Shown here: in pieces, positions 8,075 to 16,516 of the stretch | Position numbering within the stretch: position 1 is the first letter of the stretch | Layout: the number at the start of each line of letters is the position of its first letter | DNA from: Streptomyces sp. NBC_01288 | Lineage (GTDB): Bacteria > Actinomycetota > Actinomycetes > Streptomycetales > Streptomycetaceae | Direction of reading: 5' to 3' | Assembly (NCBI RefSeq): GCF_035982055.1 | Contig: NZ_CP108427.1 | Location: 8,679,001-8,743,000, forward strand | Length of the DNA: 64,000 nt | Position numbers and translations under genes: made by a program | Notes under the pieces: generated by a model | Seen by the model: the letters and a program-made list of their open reading frames with translations, nothing else | Told to the model about the DNA's origin: nothing | Database searches by the model: none

Positions 8075-8761
8075 ATGGCCGTCCAGATCAACCCCAGCAT
8101 CCTGTCCGCAGACTTCGCCCGCCTCGCCGACGAAGCGAACGCGGTGTCCGGCGCCGACTGGCTCCACGTCGACGTCATGGACAACCACTTCGTCCCGAAC
8201 CTCACCCTCGGTGTACCGGTCGTAGAGTCGCTGGCCCGGGCGACGGACACCCCGCTGGACTGCCATCTGATGATCGAGGACGCCGATCGCTGGGCGCCGC
8301 AGTACGTCGAGGCGGGTGCCTCTTCCGTCACCTTCCACGTCGAGGCGGCCGCCGCGCCGGTGCGGCTCGCCCGCGAGATCCGGGCCAAGGGAGCGCGCGC
8401 GTCCATGGCGCTGAAGCCCGCGACGCCCATCGAGCCGTACGAGGATCTGCTCCCCGAACTCGACATGCTGCTGATCATGACCGTGGAGCCGGGCTTCGGC
8501 GGCCAGTCGTTCCTCGACATCATGCTGCCGAAGATCCGCCGTACCCGGGAGCTGATCAAGAAGCACGGACTGGAGCTGTGGCTCCAGGTCGACGGGGGAG
8601 TTTCGGCCTCGACGATCGAGCGCTGCGCGGACGCGGGCGCGGACGTGTTCGTCGCCGGTTCGGCGGTCTACGGGGCATCCGACCCGGCCGCGGCGGTACG
8701 TGCATTGCGCACGCAGGCGGAGGGGGCCACCGGCAAGGCATCCTGGGCGTGCGACCACTGA
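8075..8761 (+). CDS. rpe: Ribulose-phosphate 3-epimerase
   Basis: The 228-residue TIM-barrel enzyme interconverts ribulose 5-phosphate and xylulose 5-phosphate in the non-oxidative pentose phosphate pathway. Signatures are all present: INPSILSADFARL at the N terminus, the metal-binding HVDVMDNHFVPNLT, DCHLMIEDAD, the phosphate loop VEPGFGGQSF, the catalytic aspartate in QVDGGVSAST, and AGSAVYGA near the end. Length is standard for the family. The upstream open frame has no homology, so ATG 8075 is chosen. It is followed on the same strand by a SorC regulator. Confidence 0.97.
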   Translation: MAVQINPSILSADFARLADEANAVSGADWLHVDVMDNHFVPNLTLGVPVVESLARATDTPLDCHLMIEDADRWAPQYVEAGASSVTFHVEAAAAPVRLAREIRAKGARASMALKPATPIEPYEDLLPELDMLLIMTVEPGFGGQSFLDIMLPKIRRTRELIKKHGLELWLQVDGGVSASTIERCADAGADVFVAGSAVYGASDPAAAVRALRTQAEGATGKASWACDH

Positions 8762-8839
8762 GCGGCAGGTATGTGAACGGCGGCCATCGAGGCTGATCAA
8801 GTACGCCGGATCTGCGAGGATGAACGGCGAACCCAGAGT

Positions 8840-9886
8840 GTGAACAGCAGTGAGGAGAACGCCGTGTCGGGTATGTCGGCGGGCCGGTCAGCCATGCGGA
8901 TGGGACCCGCTGAGCTGGTGCAGGCGGCGGCCATGGCCCGCCGCTTCTACCTTGAGGGCAAGTCCAAGATCCAGATCGCTGAGGAGTTCGGCGTCAGCCG
9001 CTTCAAGGTGGCCCGGGTCCTGGAGACCGCTCTCGAACGGGATCTCGTACGGATCGAGATCCGAGTACCGGCCGAACTGGACGCGGAGCGCTCGGACGCG
9101 CTGCGTGCCCGGTACGGCCTGAGGCACGCCGTCGTGGTCGAGTCCCCGGCCGAGGTCAGCGAGGAGTCGCCCGATCCCGAGAACCTCGGGGAGGTCGCGG
9201 CCGACCTGCTCGGCGAGCTGGTCAACGAGGGCGATGTGCTCGGCCTGGCCTGGGGCCGGTCCACCATCCACATGGCGGCCGCCCTCGACCGGCTGCCGCC
9301 CTGCACGGTGGTCCAGCTGACGGGCGTGTACGACGCCGGGACCGCCGAGCGCGGCTCGGTCGAGGCCGTACGGCGGGCCGCGCAGGTGTCGGGCGGTGAC
9401 GCGCACCCCATCTACGCGCCGATGCTGCTGCCGGACGCGGCCACCGCGGAGGCGCTGCGCCACCAGACGGGGATCGCGCGGGCCTTCGAGTACTTCGACA
9501 AGGTCACGGTCGCCTGCGTCTCCATCGGCTCCTGGGAGCCGGGCATCTCGACGGTCTACGACATGCTCAAGGACGAGGAGCGGGCGCACTACTCCTCCCT
9601 CGGTGTCGCCGCCGAGACCTCCGCGCACCTCTTCGACGCCGAGGGCCGCCGGGTCGGCCGGGACCTGGGCGAGCGGTGCATCACCGTCAAGGCGGACCAG
9701 TTGCGCCGTATCCCCGAGGTCGTCGCGATCGCGGGCGGGCAGCGGAAGGCGGCGGCGATCGACGCGGTGCTGCGGTCCGGTCTGGTCACCAGCCTGGTGA
9801 CGGACACCGCGGCGGCCGACTATCTGATGACGGCCGGCTCCCCGCCGAAGTCGGCGCTGAGCCGGACGGACCCCGACGGGATCTGA
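8840..9886 (+). CDS. SorC/DeoR-family sugar-binding transcriptional regulator
   Basis: The 348-residue protein has an N-terminal helix-turn-helix (MARRFYLEGKSKIQIAEEFG then VSRFKVARVLE, about residues 32-62) and a C-terminal sugar-phosphate-binding domain of the SorC type, with GDVLGLAWGRSTIHMAAAL and an ISTVYDMLKDEE loop. SorC proteins sense phosphorylated sugars and control sugar-use genes; the position after rpe fits pentose or hexose phosphate sensing, but the targets are unknown. GTG 8840 gives the full frame; GTG 8864 has the better ribosome site (GAGGAG, six nucleotides away), so the true product may be 340 residues. Confidence 0.9.
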   Translation: MNSSEENAVSGMSAGRSAMRMGPAELVQAAAMARRFYLEGKSKIQIAEEFGVSRFKVARVLETALERDLVRIEIRVPAELDAERSDALRARYGLRHAVVVESPAEVSEESPDPENLGEVAADLLGELVNEGDVLGLAWGRSTIHMAAALDRLPPCTVVQLTGVYDAGTAERGSVEAVRRAAQVSGGDAHPIYAPMLLPDAATAEALRHQTGIARAFEYFDKVTVACVSIGSWEPGISTVYDMLKDEERAHYSSLGVAAETSAHLFDAEGRRVGRDLGERCITVKADQLRRIPEVVAIAGGQRKAAAIDAVLRSGLVTSLVTDTAAADYLMTAGSPPKSALSRTDPDGI

Positions 9887-9890
9887 ACCG

Positions 9891-9930
9891 ACCCCGACGG
9901 ACACCGACGGACACCGACGGACCCCGACGG
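9891..9930. repeat. Four tandem 10-bp units after the SorC gene
   Basis: Four consecutive decamers of the form ACMCCGACGG fill 9891-9930 (ACCCCGACGG, ACACCGACGG twice, ACCCCGACGG). The same ACCCCGACGG occurs in the last codons of the upstream gene, so the array looks like slippage of the gene's 3' end into the intergenic space. No function is evident. Confidence 0.8.
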
Positions 9931-9977
9931 GTCCTGACAACGGGTCGTACGGGGACGGCCGTGGCAGCATCGGGCGC

Positions 9978-10364
9978 ATGCTGCTGCGGTTCGTCCCCCG
10001 AGCGTTGCTCGCCTGCCGGGTTCTTCTCGTCTGTCTGGCCGTCCTGCTGCCGGTCGGCTGTTCCTCTACGGCCACCAGCGGCACCGGCACCGCGACGGTC
10101 AAGCTCTCTCAACTCCCCGCCGAGGCACGGCGGACCGTCGCTCTCATCGACGAGGGCGGCCCCTTCCCGTACGCCAAGGACGGGGTCGTCTTCGGGAACT
10201 ACGAGAAGCTGCTGCCCCAGCAAAAGCGCGGCTACTACCACGAATACACCGTCAGGACGCCGGGCTCGCGCGATCGCGGGGCCCGGCGCATTGTCACCGG
10301 GCAGGACGCCGAGATCTACTACACCGATGATCACTACAAGTCGTTCAGGACGGTACTGAGATGA
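9978..10364 (+). CDS. Secreted guanyl-specific ribonuclease (RNase Sa/T1/barnase superfamily)
   Basis: The 128-residue precursor has a hydrophobic leader (about 1-27) ending PVGC, possibly a weak lipobox, then a ~95-residue RNase domain. The domain follows Streptomyces RNase Sa closely: LPAEARRTVALI, GGPFPYAKDGVVFGNYE, YYHEYTVRTPGSRDRGARRI and YYTDDHYKSF. The catalytic Glu (YYHEY), the arginine pair (RDRGARR) and the His (DDHY) are all retained. The two cysteines forming RNase Sa's single disulfide are absent. It should cleave RNA 3' of guanosine outside the cell. Its stop overlaps the barstar start by four bases, as expected for toxin-inhibitor coupling. Confidence 0.9.
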   Translation: MLLRFVPRALLACRVLLVCLAVLLPVGCSSTATSGTGTATVKLSQLPAEARRTVALIDEGGPFPYAKDGVVFGNYEKLLPQQKRGYYHEYTVRTPGSRDRGARRIVTGQDAEIYYTDDHYKSFRTVLR

Positions 10365-10678
10365 CGCAGCTCGCGGTCACGCTGGACCTCGACGGGGTCA
10401 CGGACAAGGCCGGCCTGATGGACCGCTGTGCCCGTGCGCTGTCCCTGCCCGACTGGTTCGGCCGGAACTGGGACGCCCTCGCCGACAGCCTCGGCGACCA
10501 CACCGTGTGGCCCGAGGGCGCGGTGGAACAGGGGCTGCTGGTCGTCGTGGAGAACTGGCAGTCGTACGCCAAGGCACGGCCCGACGAGTGGGAGACCGCC
10601 GTCGACGTCTTCGGCGACGCGGTCGACCGCACACCGGAGCTTTCGGTCGTGCTCGCGCTGGGCGGAACCAAGCCCTAG
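10361..10678 (+). CDS. Barstar-family ribonuclease inhibitor
   Basis: The 105-residue acidic cytoplasmic protein shows the barstar core: the helix DKAGLMDRCARALSLPDWFG, then RNWDALADSLGDHTVWPEGA, then VVVENWQSYAKARPDEWETAV. In barstar the aspartates in the second helix plug the RNase active site. The start overlaps the preceding RNase stop (ATGA at 10361-10364), so the inhibitor is translationally coupled to the toxin and protects the producer. Barstar-like inhibitors of Streptomyces RNases are known; this pair fits that pattern. Confidence 0.92.
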   Translation: MTQLAVTLDLDGVTDKAGLMDRCARALSLPDWFGRNWDALADSLGDHTVWPEGAVEQGLLVVVENWQSYAKARPDEWETAVDVFGDAVDRTPELSVVLALGGTKP

Positions 10679-10713
10679 CCCGATTGTCCGAGGCGGCTGG
10701 CAGAGTGGTCGGT

Positions 10714-11325
10714 ATGGAGCAACAGGAGCAGCGCACGTCGGTTCGTCTCGTGGTCGTGGACCCGGACCTCGAAGCGCAGTGCGACCGGGTGGAAGAGCAC
10801 TTGCTGGCGCCCCTGGCCGAGTCCGTGGGCGGGGCGAGCGGGCACGCGCTGTTCGCGGACGGGCTCGCCGTCTTCAGGCGGGTGCGGGAGGCACTGGCCG
10901 ACGCGGTGGCGCGGGGGCCCAAAGTGTGGTCGCCGAACGGCCGTTGGGAACACGAGGGCCTGCGCATCGTCGAACTGCCCACAGAGGACACGGACTTGCT
11001 GTACGCGCTGCTGCGCGAGCTGTCCGGACTCCTCGTGGCACCGCCCGACCTGCCCGACCCCTCGGGCGTCGTGGCCACCGTCCGCACCACCGTCCTGACC
11101 CCCGAGAAGACCGCTGTCGGTCTGGTCGGCGCGCTGGCGCGGGTGCTGTCCCTGGTGGACCTCACGCCCGACGCGGACACGGCCACGCTCTTCGCGGCGG
11201 TCGAGGCTGCGGGCGGTGAGGACGTGCGACTCAGCTACGGGCAGGACGAGGCGTGGCAGCGCCTCGCCCACCGGCTCACGATGCTGCTGACCGAGTCGGC
11301 TCCCTTGCATCGCTTCCTGTACTGA
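10714..11325 (+). CDS. Conserved hypothetical protein
   Basis: The 203-residue product (MEQQEQRTSVRLVVVDPD) has no domain I recognise. It is predicted soluble with no signal peptide or membrane segment. It contains alternating acidic helices such as CDRVEEHLLAPLAESVGG and LLYALLRELSGLLV, and ends SAPLHRFLY. Codon use matches its neighbours. It starts 36 nt after barstar on the same strand and could be read through from that operon; the next gene is convergent, with 12 nt between stops. Confidence 0.75.
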   Translation: MEQQEQRTSVRLVVVDPDLEAQCDRVEEHLLAPLAESVGGASGHALFADGLAVFRRVREALADAVARGPKVWSPNGRWEHEGLRIVELPTEDTDLLYALLRELSGLLVAPPDLPDPSGVVATVRTTVLTPEKTAVGLVGALARVLSLVDLTPDADTATLFAAVEAAGGEDVRLSYGQDEAWQRLAHRLTMLLTESAPLHRFLY

Positions 11326-11337
11326 ACTGCCCTTGAG

Positions 11338-12957
11338 TCAGCAGGAGTTGCGCCTGCGGCGGGCGACGAGGAGCGCCGCCGAGCCCAGCACCACGGCCCC
11401 GCCCGCCGCGGTGGCGATGAGGGCCATGGGACCCGTGCCGGTGTGGGGCAGCGTGCCGCCGGGCGCGGCCGTCGCGGTCGGTGTGGCCGACGCACCGTCC
11501 GACGGTCCCGGCGTGCCGGACGTCGGCGAGGACGCCGACGTGCTCGACGTCGGTGACGCGCCCGCCGTGTCGAAGGCGAACGTCACGCTGTCGTCGGCGG
11601 CGTTCCGGTCGTTGAGGACGATGCCCGCCGGGCCGGGGCGTACGGTCGCCGTGCCCTTGGCGCCGGTGTAGTCCTTGGCCGCCTTCACCCACAGGACGAA
11701 CAGCTGGCTCTTCCCGGCGGCGACACCGCGCGGCACGGGGCACACGTAGTGCCGGTGACCCGCCGCGAAGGGTGCCGTCCTGGTGTCGCCGACCCAGAGG
11801 AAGCACTCGCCGTAGGGACCGTCCTCGCCTTCCTCGAAGGCGTTGCCGGTCGCGACCGTGCCCTTGGGCAGGACCACGTCGACCAGGGCGACGGCCTTGT
11901 TGCCGACGCCGTACGCGGAGGCCGGGCCGTGGTTCACGGCGTTCAGGGTCAGGGTCCACTCGTCGGCCGTGCGGCGGGGCGTCACCGCTGCGGTGGCCGC
12001 GAGATCCGCGGAGCTGTCGGTCGAGACGTCGACCCGGCCCGTGGCACCGCTCTCGAAACCGTCCCCCGCACCGGAGGAGGGCACCAGGGTGAGCGCGGGC
12101 CCGGTGCCCGGGTAGCTGCCGCCACCAGGGTCCACGCCGGGCTTCAGGAGCTCGGCCGAGTAGTCGGTCACGGCGGTCAGGACGTGCTCGCCGACCGTCG
12201 CGGTCAGCGGGCTGCTCAGTTCGACGGTGGCGCCCGCGGCCACGGGGGCCGTGAAGACACAGGTGACGGACGCCTGGCTGCCGGGCTCGACGGGGTCGTC
12301 GCCGTCGCCGTAGGCGCAGTTGGTGAACTTCCGGTCGAAGACCAGCCCGCCCGTCGACTCCCACCGCAGCACGATGCGCCGGTCGGTGGCCAGATCCCCG
12401 GTGTTGCGCAGCCGCAGCGGAAGCTCGATCCGGGAGCCGAGCTTGGCGTGCGTCACGTCCGGAACCTTGCCTACGACCAGATCCGGGACGCCGACGACCA
12501 CCTTCGCCTCCGCGGTCGCGCCGGTGCCGTGGTCGGCGGAGACGGTGTACTTGAGCGTGCCGGTGGCGCCCACGGCGGCGCCCTTGTCCGCCCGCACGGT
12601 GAAGTCGACGTAGGGCTGCTGGGCGGTGTCCTTGTCGACGCAGGTGAGGAGCTGCCCGGCGGTCGTGCACCTCGGGTCGTCCACCGCGACGCTCGCGACG
12701 CCGGACAGGTCCCGGGCATCGATGACGAGCGTCTCGTTCGTCTGCACGGGAACGTTCGCCCCGCCGTCGTAGAACGTCCAGCCCACGTGGACCGACTGCG
12801 CCGCCGCACCCACGTTGAGCTGCTTGTCCGCGTCGATCACGGCGTAGGGCTGCGTCGGCAGGGGGGAGGGGCCGGCGGCCAGGGCCGCGGTTCCCGGCGC
12901 GAGGGCCAGCACCACGGCGGCGAGCGCCGCCCCGAGCACCGTGCGGTGGAAGGTCAT
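11338..12957 (-). CDS. LPXTG-anchored cell-wall surface protein
   Basis: The 539-residue protein has a Sec signal peptide (hydrophobic stretch about 8-28, cleavage after AALA) and a C-terminal sorting signal: LPHTG near 503, a hydrophobic segment (ALIATAAGGAVVLGSAALLV) and the basic tail ARRRRNSC. Before the anchor is a Ser/Thr/Pro-rich wall-spanning stretch (about 465-500). The ectodomain is beta-rich, with paired cysteines such as DPRCTTAGQLLTCVD, and resembles DUF11-like repeats. Sortase would attach it to peptidoglycan; the ligand is unknown. No sortase gene is close. The LPxTG form differs from the LAxTG signal of Streptomyces chaplins. Confidence 0.85.
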   Translation of the reverse strand: MTFHRTVLGAALAAVVLALAPGTAALAAGPSPLPTQPYAVIDADKQLNVGAAAQSVHVGWTFYDGGANVPVQTNETLVIDARDLSGVASVAVDDPRCTTAGQLLTCVDKDTAQQPYVDFTVRADKGAAVGATGTLKYTVSADHGTGATAEAKVVVGVPDLVVGKVPDVTHAKLGSRIELPLRLRNTGDLATDRRIVLRWESTGGLVFDRKFTNCAYGDGDDPVEPGSQASVTCVFTAPVAAGATVELSSPLTATVGEHVLTAVTDYSAELLKPGVDPGGGSYPGTGPALTLVPSSGAGDGFESGATGRVDVSTDSSADLAATAAVTPRRTADEWTLTLNAVNHGPASAYGVGNKAVALVDVVLPKGTVATGNAFEEGEDGPYGECFLWVGDTRTAPFAAGHRHYVCPVPRGVAAGKSQLFVLWVKAAKDYTGAKGTATVRPGPAGIVLNDRNAADDSVTFAFDTAGASPTSSTSASSPTSGTPGPSDGASATPTATAAPGGTLPHTGTGPMALIATAAGGAVVLGSAALLVARRRRNSC

Positions 12958-13162
12958 GCCCGTTCGATACGTGAGGTGTCCCGAAGGTTGCCCACATCTG
13001 CATCACAGGTTCGTTCGGGTGTTCCTCCAGGGGCGCCCTCGACCTGCCTGGACGATGATCCGAGGCATGGCACTACGCCCGACATGGGACAATGAAGTAC
13101 GTGCTCTTCCCCCTGGCTGACCTGTCCGGGGACCACCTCTGATCGACTGGGATGTGCAGCAC

Positions 13163-14605
13163 GTGCGTTTCCTCAACGACATCCAGCCCCCGTACGACCT
13201 GACGTACGACGACGTCTTCATGGTGCCGCGCCGCAGCGCGGTCGGATCGCGTCAGGGCGTGGACCTCAGCTCCCCGGACGGCACGGGCACCACCATCCCG
13301 CTGGTCGTCGCCAACATGACCGCCATCGCCGGGCGCCGGATGGCCGAGACGCTGGCCCGGCGCGGTGGCCTCGTGGTCATCCCGCAGGACATCCCGATCG
13401 AGGTCGTCACCGAGGTCGTGTCCTGGGTGAAGAGCCGCCACCTCGTGCTGGACACCCCGATCCGGCTGGCCCCGCACCAGACCGTCGCCGACGCGCTGGC
13501 CCTGCTGCCCAAGCGCGCGCACAACGCCGGTGTCGTCGTCGACGAGGACCAGCGCCCGGTCGGTGTCGTCACCGACGCGGACCTGACCGGTGTGGACCGC
13601 TTCACGCAGCTCGGCGAGGTCATGTCCCGTGACCTGCTGCTGCTCGACGCGGACATCGACCCGGGCGAGGCGTTCGACAGGCTGGACGCCGCCAACCGCC
13701 GCTACGCGCCCGCCGTCGACAAGGACGGCAAGCTCGCCGGCATCCTCACCCGCAAGGGCGCCCTGCGCGCCACGCTGTACTCGCCCGCCGTGGACGCGGA
13801 CGGCAAGCTGCGCATCGCCGCCGCCGTCGGTATCAACGGCGACTTCGTGCAGAAGGCCAAGCAGCTGCTGGACGCGGGCGTCGACACGCTCGTCATCGAC
13901 ACGGCGCACGGCCACCAGGAGTCGATGATCAGCGCGATCAGGCAGGTCCGCGCCCTCGATCCGCACGTCCCCATCGTGGCCGGCAACATCGTCGCCGCCG
14001 AGGGCGTCAAGGACCTCATCGAGGCGGGCGCCGACATCATCAAGGTCGGCGTCGGCCCCGGCGCGATGTGCACCACCCGCATGATGACCGGCGTCGGCCG
14101 GCCGCAGTTCTCCGCCGTCATGGAGTGCGCCGCCGAGGCGAAGAAGTACGGCAAGCACGTGTGGGCCGACGGCGGGGTCCGCCACCCGCGCGATGTCGCC
14201 ATGGCGCTCGCCGCCGGTGCGTCGAACGTGATGATCGGCTCGTGGTTCGCGGGCACGTACGAGTCCCCTGGCGACCTCCAGCAGGACGCCAACGGCCGCC
14301 TCTACAAGGAGTCGTTCGGCATGGCGTCCGCGCGCGCGGTCCGCAACCGCACGTCGGACGAGTCGGCCTACGACCGCGCCCGCAAGGCACTGTTCGAGGA
14401 GGGCATCTCCACCTCCCGCATGTTCCTCGACCCGGCCCGCCCGGGCGTCGAGGACCTGATCGACTCGATCATCGCGGGCGTCCGCTCCTCCTGCACGTAC
14501 GCCGGCGCCGCTTCCCTGGAGGAGTTCGCCGAGCGCGCGATCGTCGGCATCCAGAGCGCGGCGGGCTACGCGGAGGGCAAGCCGCTGCACGCGAGCTGGA
14601 GCTGA
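13163..14605 (+). CDS. guaB1: GuaB1-family enzyme (IMP dehydrogenase/GMP reductase superfamily)
   Basis: The 480-residue protein has the IMPDH/GMPR barrel interrupted by a CBS pair (about 95-215: VADALALLPKRAHNAGVVVD ... PAVDKDGKLAGIL). The catalytic cysteine loop is VGVGPGAMCTTRMMTGVGRP, and the phosphate loop is WADGGVRHPRDVA. The actinobacterial GuaB1 branch, distinct from GuaB2 (true IMPDH), has been reported to act as a GMP reductase in mycobacteria; that assignment is carried over by family only. GTG 13163 is chosen because GGGA lies at a usable distance, whereas GTG 13154 has none. Its last codons form the start of the downstream ~115-bp tandem repeat. Confidence 0.9.
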   Translation: MRFLNDIQPPYDLTYDDVFMVPRRSAVGSRQGVDLSSPDGTGTTIPLVVANMTAIAGRRMAETLARRGGLVVIPQDIPIEVVTEVVSWVKSRHLVLDTPIRLAPHQTVADALALLPKRAHNAGVVVDEDQRPVGVVTDADLTGVDRFTQLGEVMSRDLLLLDADIDPGEAFDRLDAANRRYAPAVDKDGKLAGILTRKGALRATLYSPAVDADGKLRIAAAVGINGDFVQKAKQLLDAGVDTLVIDTAHGHQESMISAIRQVRALDPHVPIVAGNIVAAEGVKDLIEAGADIIKVGVGPGAMCTTRMMTGVGRPQFSAVMECAAEAKKYGKHVWADGGVRHPRDVAMALAAGASNVMIGSWFAGTYESPGDLQQDANGRLYKESFGMASARAVRNRTSDESAYDRARKALFEEGISTSRMFLDPARPGVEDLIDSIIAGVRSSCTYAGAASLEEFAERAIVGIQSAAGYAEGKPLHASWS

Positions 14606-15135
14606 CCAACTCCCTGTTCTGCGGCTTTTGTTGTTCCGGCGTCGGGATGTTTCGGGGGCGTGGGAGTGGGGCGGCGGTTGTCGTCCTGGGGTGAGGCGTC
14701 GCGCGTGGGCTGGAGGTGGTCAACCTCCTGCTCTGCGGCCTCTGTTGTCCCGGCGTCGGGATGTTTCGGGGGCATGGGTGTAGGGCGCCGGTTGTCGTCC
14801 CGGGGCGAGCTGTTGCGCATGGGCTGGGGATGGCCAACTCCCCTTCGTGCGGCCTCTGTTGTCCCGGCGTCCCGGGTGCTTCGGGGGGTCGATGGCGTGC
14901 CGCAGCACTTGTCGCCCTGGGGCAAGTCGTCACGCGTGGGCTGGAGGTGACCAACTCCTTTTCGCGCGGTTCCTGTTGTTCTGCGCGCCGTGGTGTGTCG
15001 GGGGCTGTCGGCGTGCTGCGGCGGTCACTGTCCTGGGGCGAGCCGCAGCACGTGGGCCGGAGCGATCAACTCCCTTCTCTGTGACCCCTGTTGTCCCGGC
15101 CCCCGGGATATTCGGAGGCCGTCGGCGTGGCCCGG
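14587..15135. repeat. About five tandem copies of a 114-117-bp unit downstream of guaB1
   Basis: The anchor CAACTCC (with changes) recurs at 14605, 14719, 14833, 14950 and 15065, giving periods of 114, 114, 117 and 115. Each unit reads roughly GGGCTGGAGGTGNCCAACTCC, then TGCGGCCTCTGTTGTCCCGG, then CGTCGGGATGTTTCGGGGGC and GGTTGTCGTCCCGGGGCGAG. The first unit begins inside guaB1: the codons for Ala-Ser-Trp-Ser-stop form its left edge. The fifth copy is partial. The region fills the whole gap (547 nt) before the acetyltransferase gene. Open frames on both strands are by-products of periods divisible by three, and I see no supported gene in it. Confidence 0.9.
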
Positions 15136-15152
15136 AAGCTACCGTCGGGCGC

Positions 15153-15677
15153 ATGGAGATCGCCGTGTGCCGGGCCGCCGACGTGGCGCTGCTCGACCAG
15201 TACATCGGCTCGCCGGGGGCCGTCTCGACCCACGCCCGCCGGTTCGCGCGGCAGGGAACGGGTGGGGGCACGTATCTCGTCGCCTGGTTGGACGGCCTGC
15301 CCGTCGGTCACGCGGAGGTTATCTGGGACGGCTGCGCGGCTCCCGAGGTGCGGGCCGCCCTGCCCGGCTGCCCGGAACTCAACGGTCTCGCCGTATGGCC
15401 CCCACAGCTGCGCTCGCGCGGCATCGGCGGCGCGCTGATCCGGCGGGCCGAGGAGCTGGCCCGGGAGCACGGCCGTACGGTCCTCGGCCTGGGCGTCGCG
15501 GCCGACAACCCGAGGGCCGCGGACCTCTACGCCCGCCTCGGCTACCGGCCCCTGACGGACTACGTGGACCGCTGGTCGTACGAGGACAGCGACGGGGCGA
15601 TACGCGAGTGTGCCGACCCCTGCACCTTCCTCACCAAGGAGCTGCCGTCAGGCCCCCTTGACGTCAAGCAGCCCTGA
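15153..15677 (+). CDS. GNAT-family N-acetyltransferase
   Basis: The 174-residue single-domain protein starts MEIAVCRAADVALLDQYI and carries the acetyl-CoA pyrophosphate loop as LRSRGIGGALIRRAEELARE (motif A, Q/RxxGxG/A), followed by VLGLGVAADNPRAADLYARL and GYRPLTDYVDRW (motif B). It transfers an acetyl group from acetyl-CoA to an unknown amine. ATG 15153 is where homology starts; the open frame further upstream runs through the tandem repeat and is not coding. The next gene follows 15 nt later. Confidence 0.88.
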   Translation: MEIAVCRAADVALLDQYIGSPGAVSTHARRFARQGTGGGTYLVAWLDGLPVGHAEVIWDGCAAPEVRAALPGCPELNGLAVWPPQLRSRGIGGALIRRAEELAREHGRTVLGLGVAADNPRAADLYARLGYRPLTDYVDRWSYEDSDGAIRECADPCTFLTKELPSGPLDVKQP

Positions 15678-15692
15678 CGTAACGCTGCATCC

Positions 15693-16088
15693 ATGACCAC
15701 ACCCCAGAGCGTCGAACCCGAGCACACCCTCCTCACCGCCGTCTCCCGCCTCGACCACCTCCGCAGCCGCGAGTCCCTGGCAGGTTTCGGCAGCGACGCG
15801 GAAGCCCTCGACCGCACCGAGACGCTGGAACTGCTCGCCCTGAGCGAGGTCGTCGCCCGCAAGGCCGCCTACGGCCGTCAGCTCACCGTCCGCGCGGCCC
15901 GTGAGGCCGGTGCGTCCTGGACGCAGATCGGGGCCGCGCTCGGCATGAGCAAGCAGGCCGCGTGGGAGGCGCACACGCGGTGGATCGACGCGCAGGCGGA
16001 GGTGTTCGGACAGCCGGGGCGGATCGGGTTCGACGAGGAGGACCTGGCCGCGGCGCGGGCCCTCGCGGGGGAGCCGGACGAGGGCTGA
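15693..16088 (+). CDS. Small helix-turn-helix protein of unknown function
   Basis: The 131-residue protein contains one clear DNA-binding helix-turn-helix around residues 68-98 (REAGASWTQIGAALGMSKQA followed by AWEAHTRWI) after a helical N-terminal segment (LLALSEVVARKAAYGRQLTV). Similar short proteins are common in Streptomyces. No effector domain is present. It follows the acetyltransferase gene on the same strand with a 15-nt gap and may be co-transcribed. Confidence 0.75.
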   Translation: MTTPQSVEPEHTLLTAVSRLDHLRSRESLAGFGSDAEALDRTETLELLALSEVVARKAAYGRQLTVRAAREAGASWTQIGAALGMSKQAAWEAHTRWIDAQAEVFGQPGRIGFDEEDLAAARALAGEPDEG

Positions 16089-16142
16089 ACAGGGCATCGC
16101 CGAAAGCCGAACCAGGCAGGGGAGAGGGCTGACCAGGGCGTC

Positions 16143-16387
16143 GCAACGGGGTTCCGCGAGAGGCCTCGCGAAACGGCCAATAGTCACCCCGCACTGGCTC
16201 AGCAACCCACGCCCGTACCGCTCACAATGCACCAGGCCACTGCTCAGCAACCCACGCCCGCACCGCCTAGCAACCCGCCCCCGCCACCGCCCAGCAACCC
16301 ACCCCGCAACGCCCCACACCCACCGCGCAACGAATCAACACCCGCGTCCCACGAACGCAACGATCTTGCGAAGACGCGCAAGGTTGC
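16143..16387 (+). promoter_or_regulatory. Array of GCAAC boxes upstream of the cationic amino-acid permease
   Basis: The 428-nt gene-free stretch before the permease holds eight plus-strand GCAAC pentamers, at 16143, 16202, 16247, 16270, 16294, 16306, 16327 and 16357. The last two and 16306 are in the longer form CGCAACG, spaced 21 and 30 bp. The array ends in an inverted repeat: CTTGCG (16365-16370), a 6-bp spacer, CGCAAG (16377-16382), flanked by GCAAC (16357) and GTTGC (16383). CGCAACGAATC at 16326 is repeated exactly before davA at 26786. The arrangement suits an Lrp/AsnC protein, and one is encoded downstream at 18003. Binding is inference. Confidence 0.65.
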
Positions 16388-16516
16388 CTCATTACGACCA
16401 GGACGCCCGGGCTCGTAGGGTCAAGCGCTGTACCCAGCGCGGCAGGACCCCCGCTCGGCGGATCCCCGTGCCGCCGGTCCCTGCCGCCATGCCCGGCAGC
16501 GACAAGGAGCCCCCGC

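Noticed and set aside
14660..14950. Plus-strand frame with a repeated MGVGRRLSS segment
   Set aside because: Same DNA repeat read in another frame, with no ribosome site and no codon-bias support.
14469..14954. Minus-strand frame encoding PRNIPTPGQQRPQ-type repeats
   Set aside because: The repeats simply translate the 114-117-bp DNA units; no ribosome site or start fits, and opposite-strand frames are equally open.
16143..16330. CRISPR array in the GCAAC-rich stretch
   Set aside because: Repeat units are only 5-8 bp, spacings vary from 12 to 59 bp, there are no unique spacers of even size and no cas genes.
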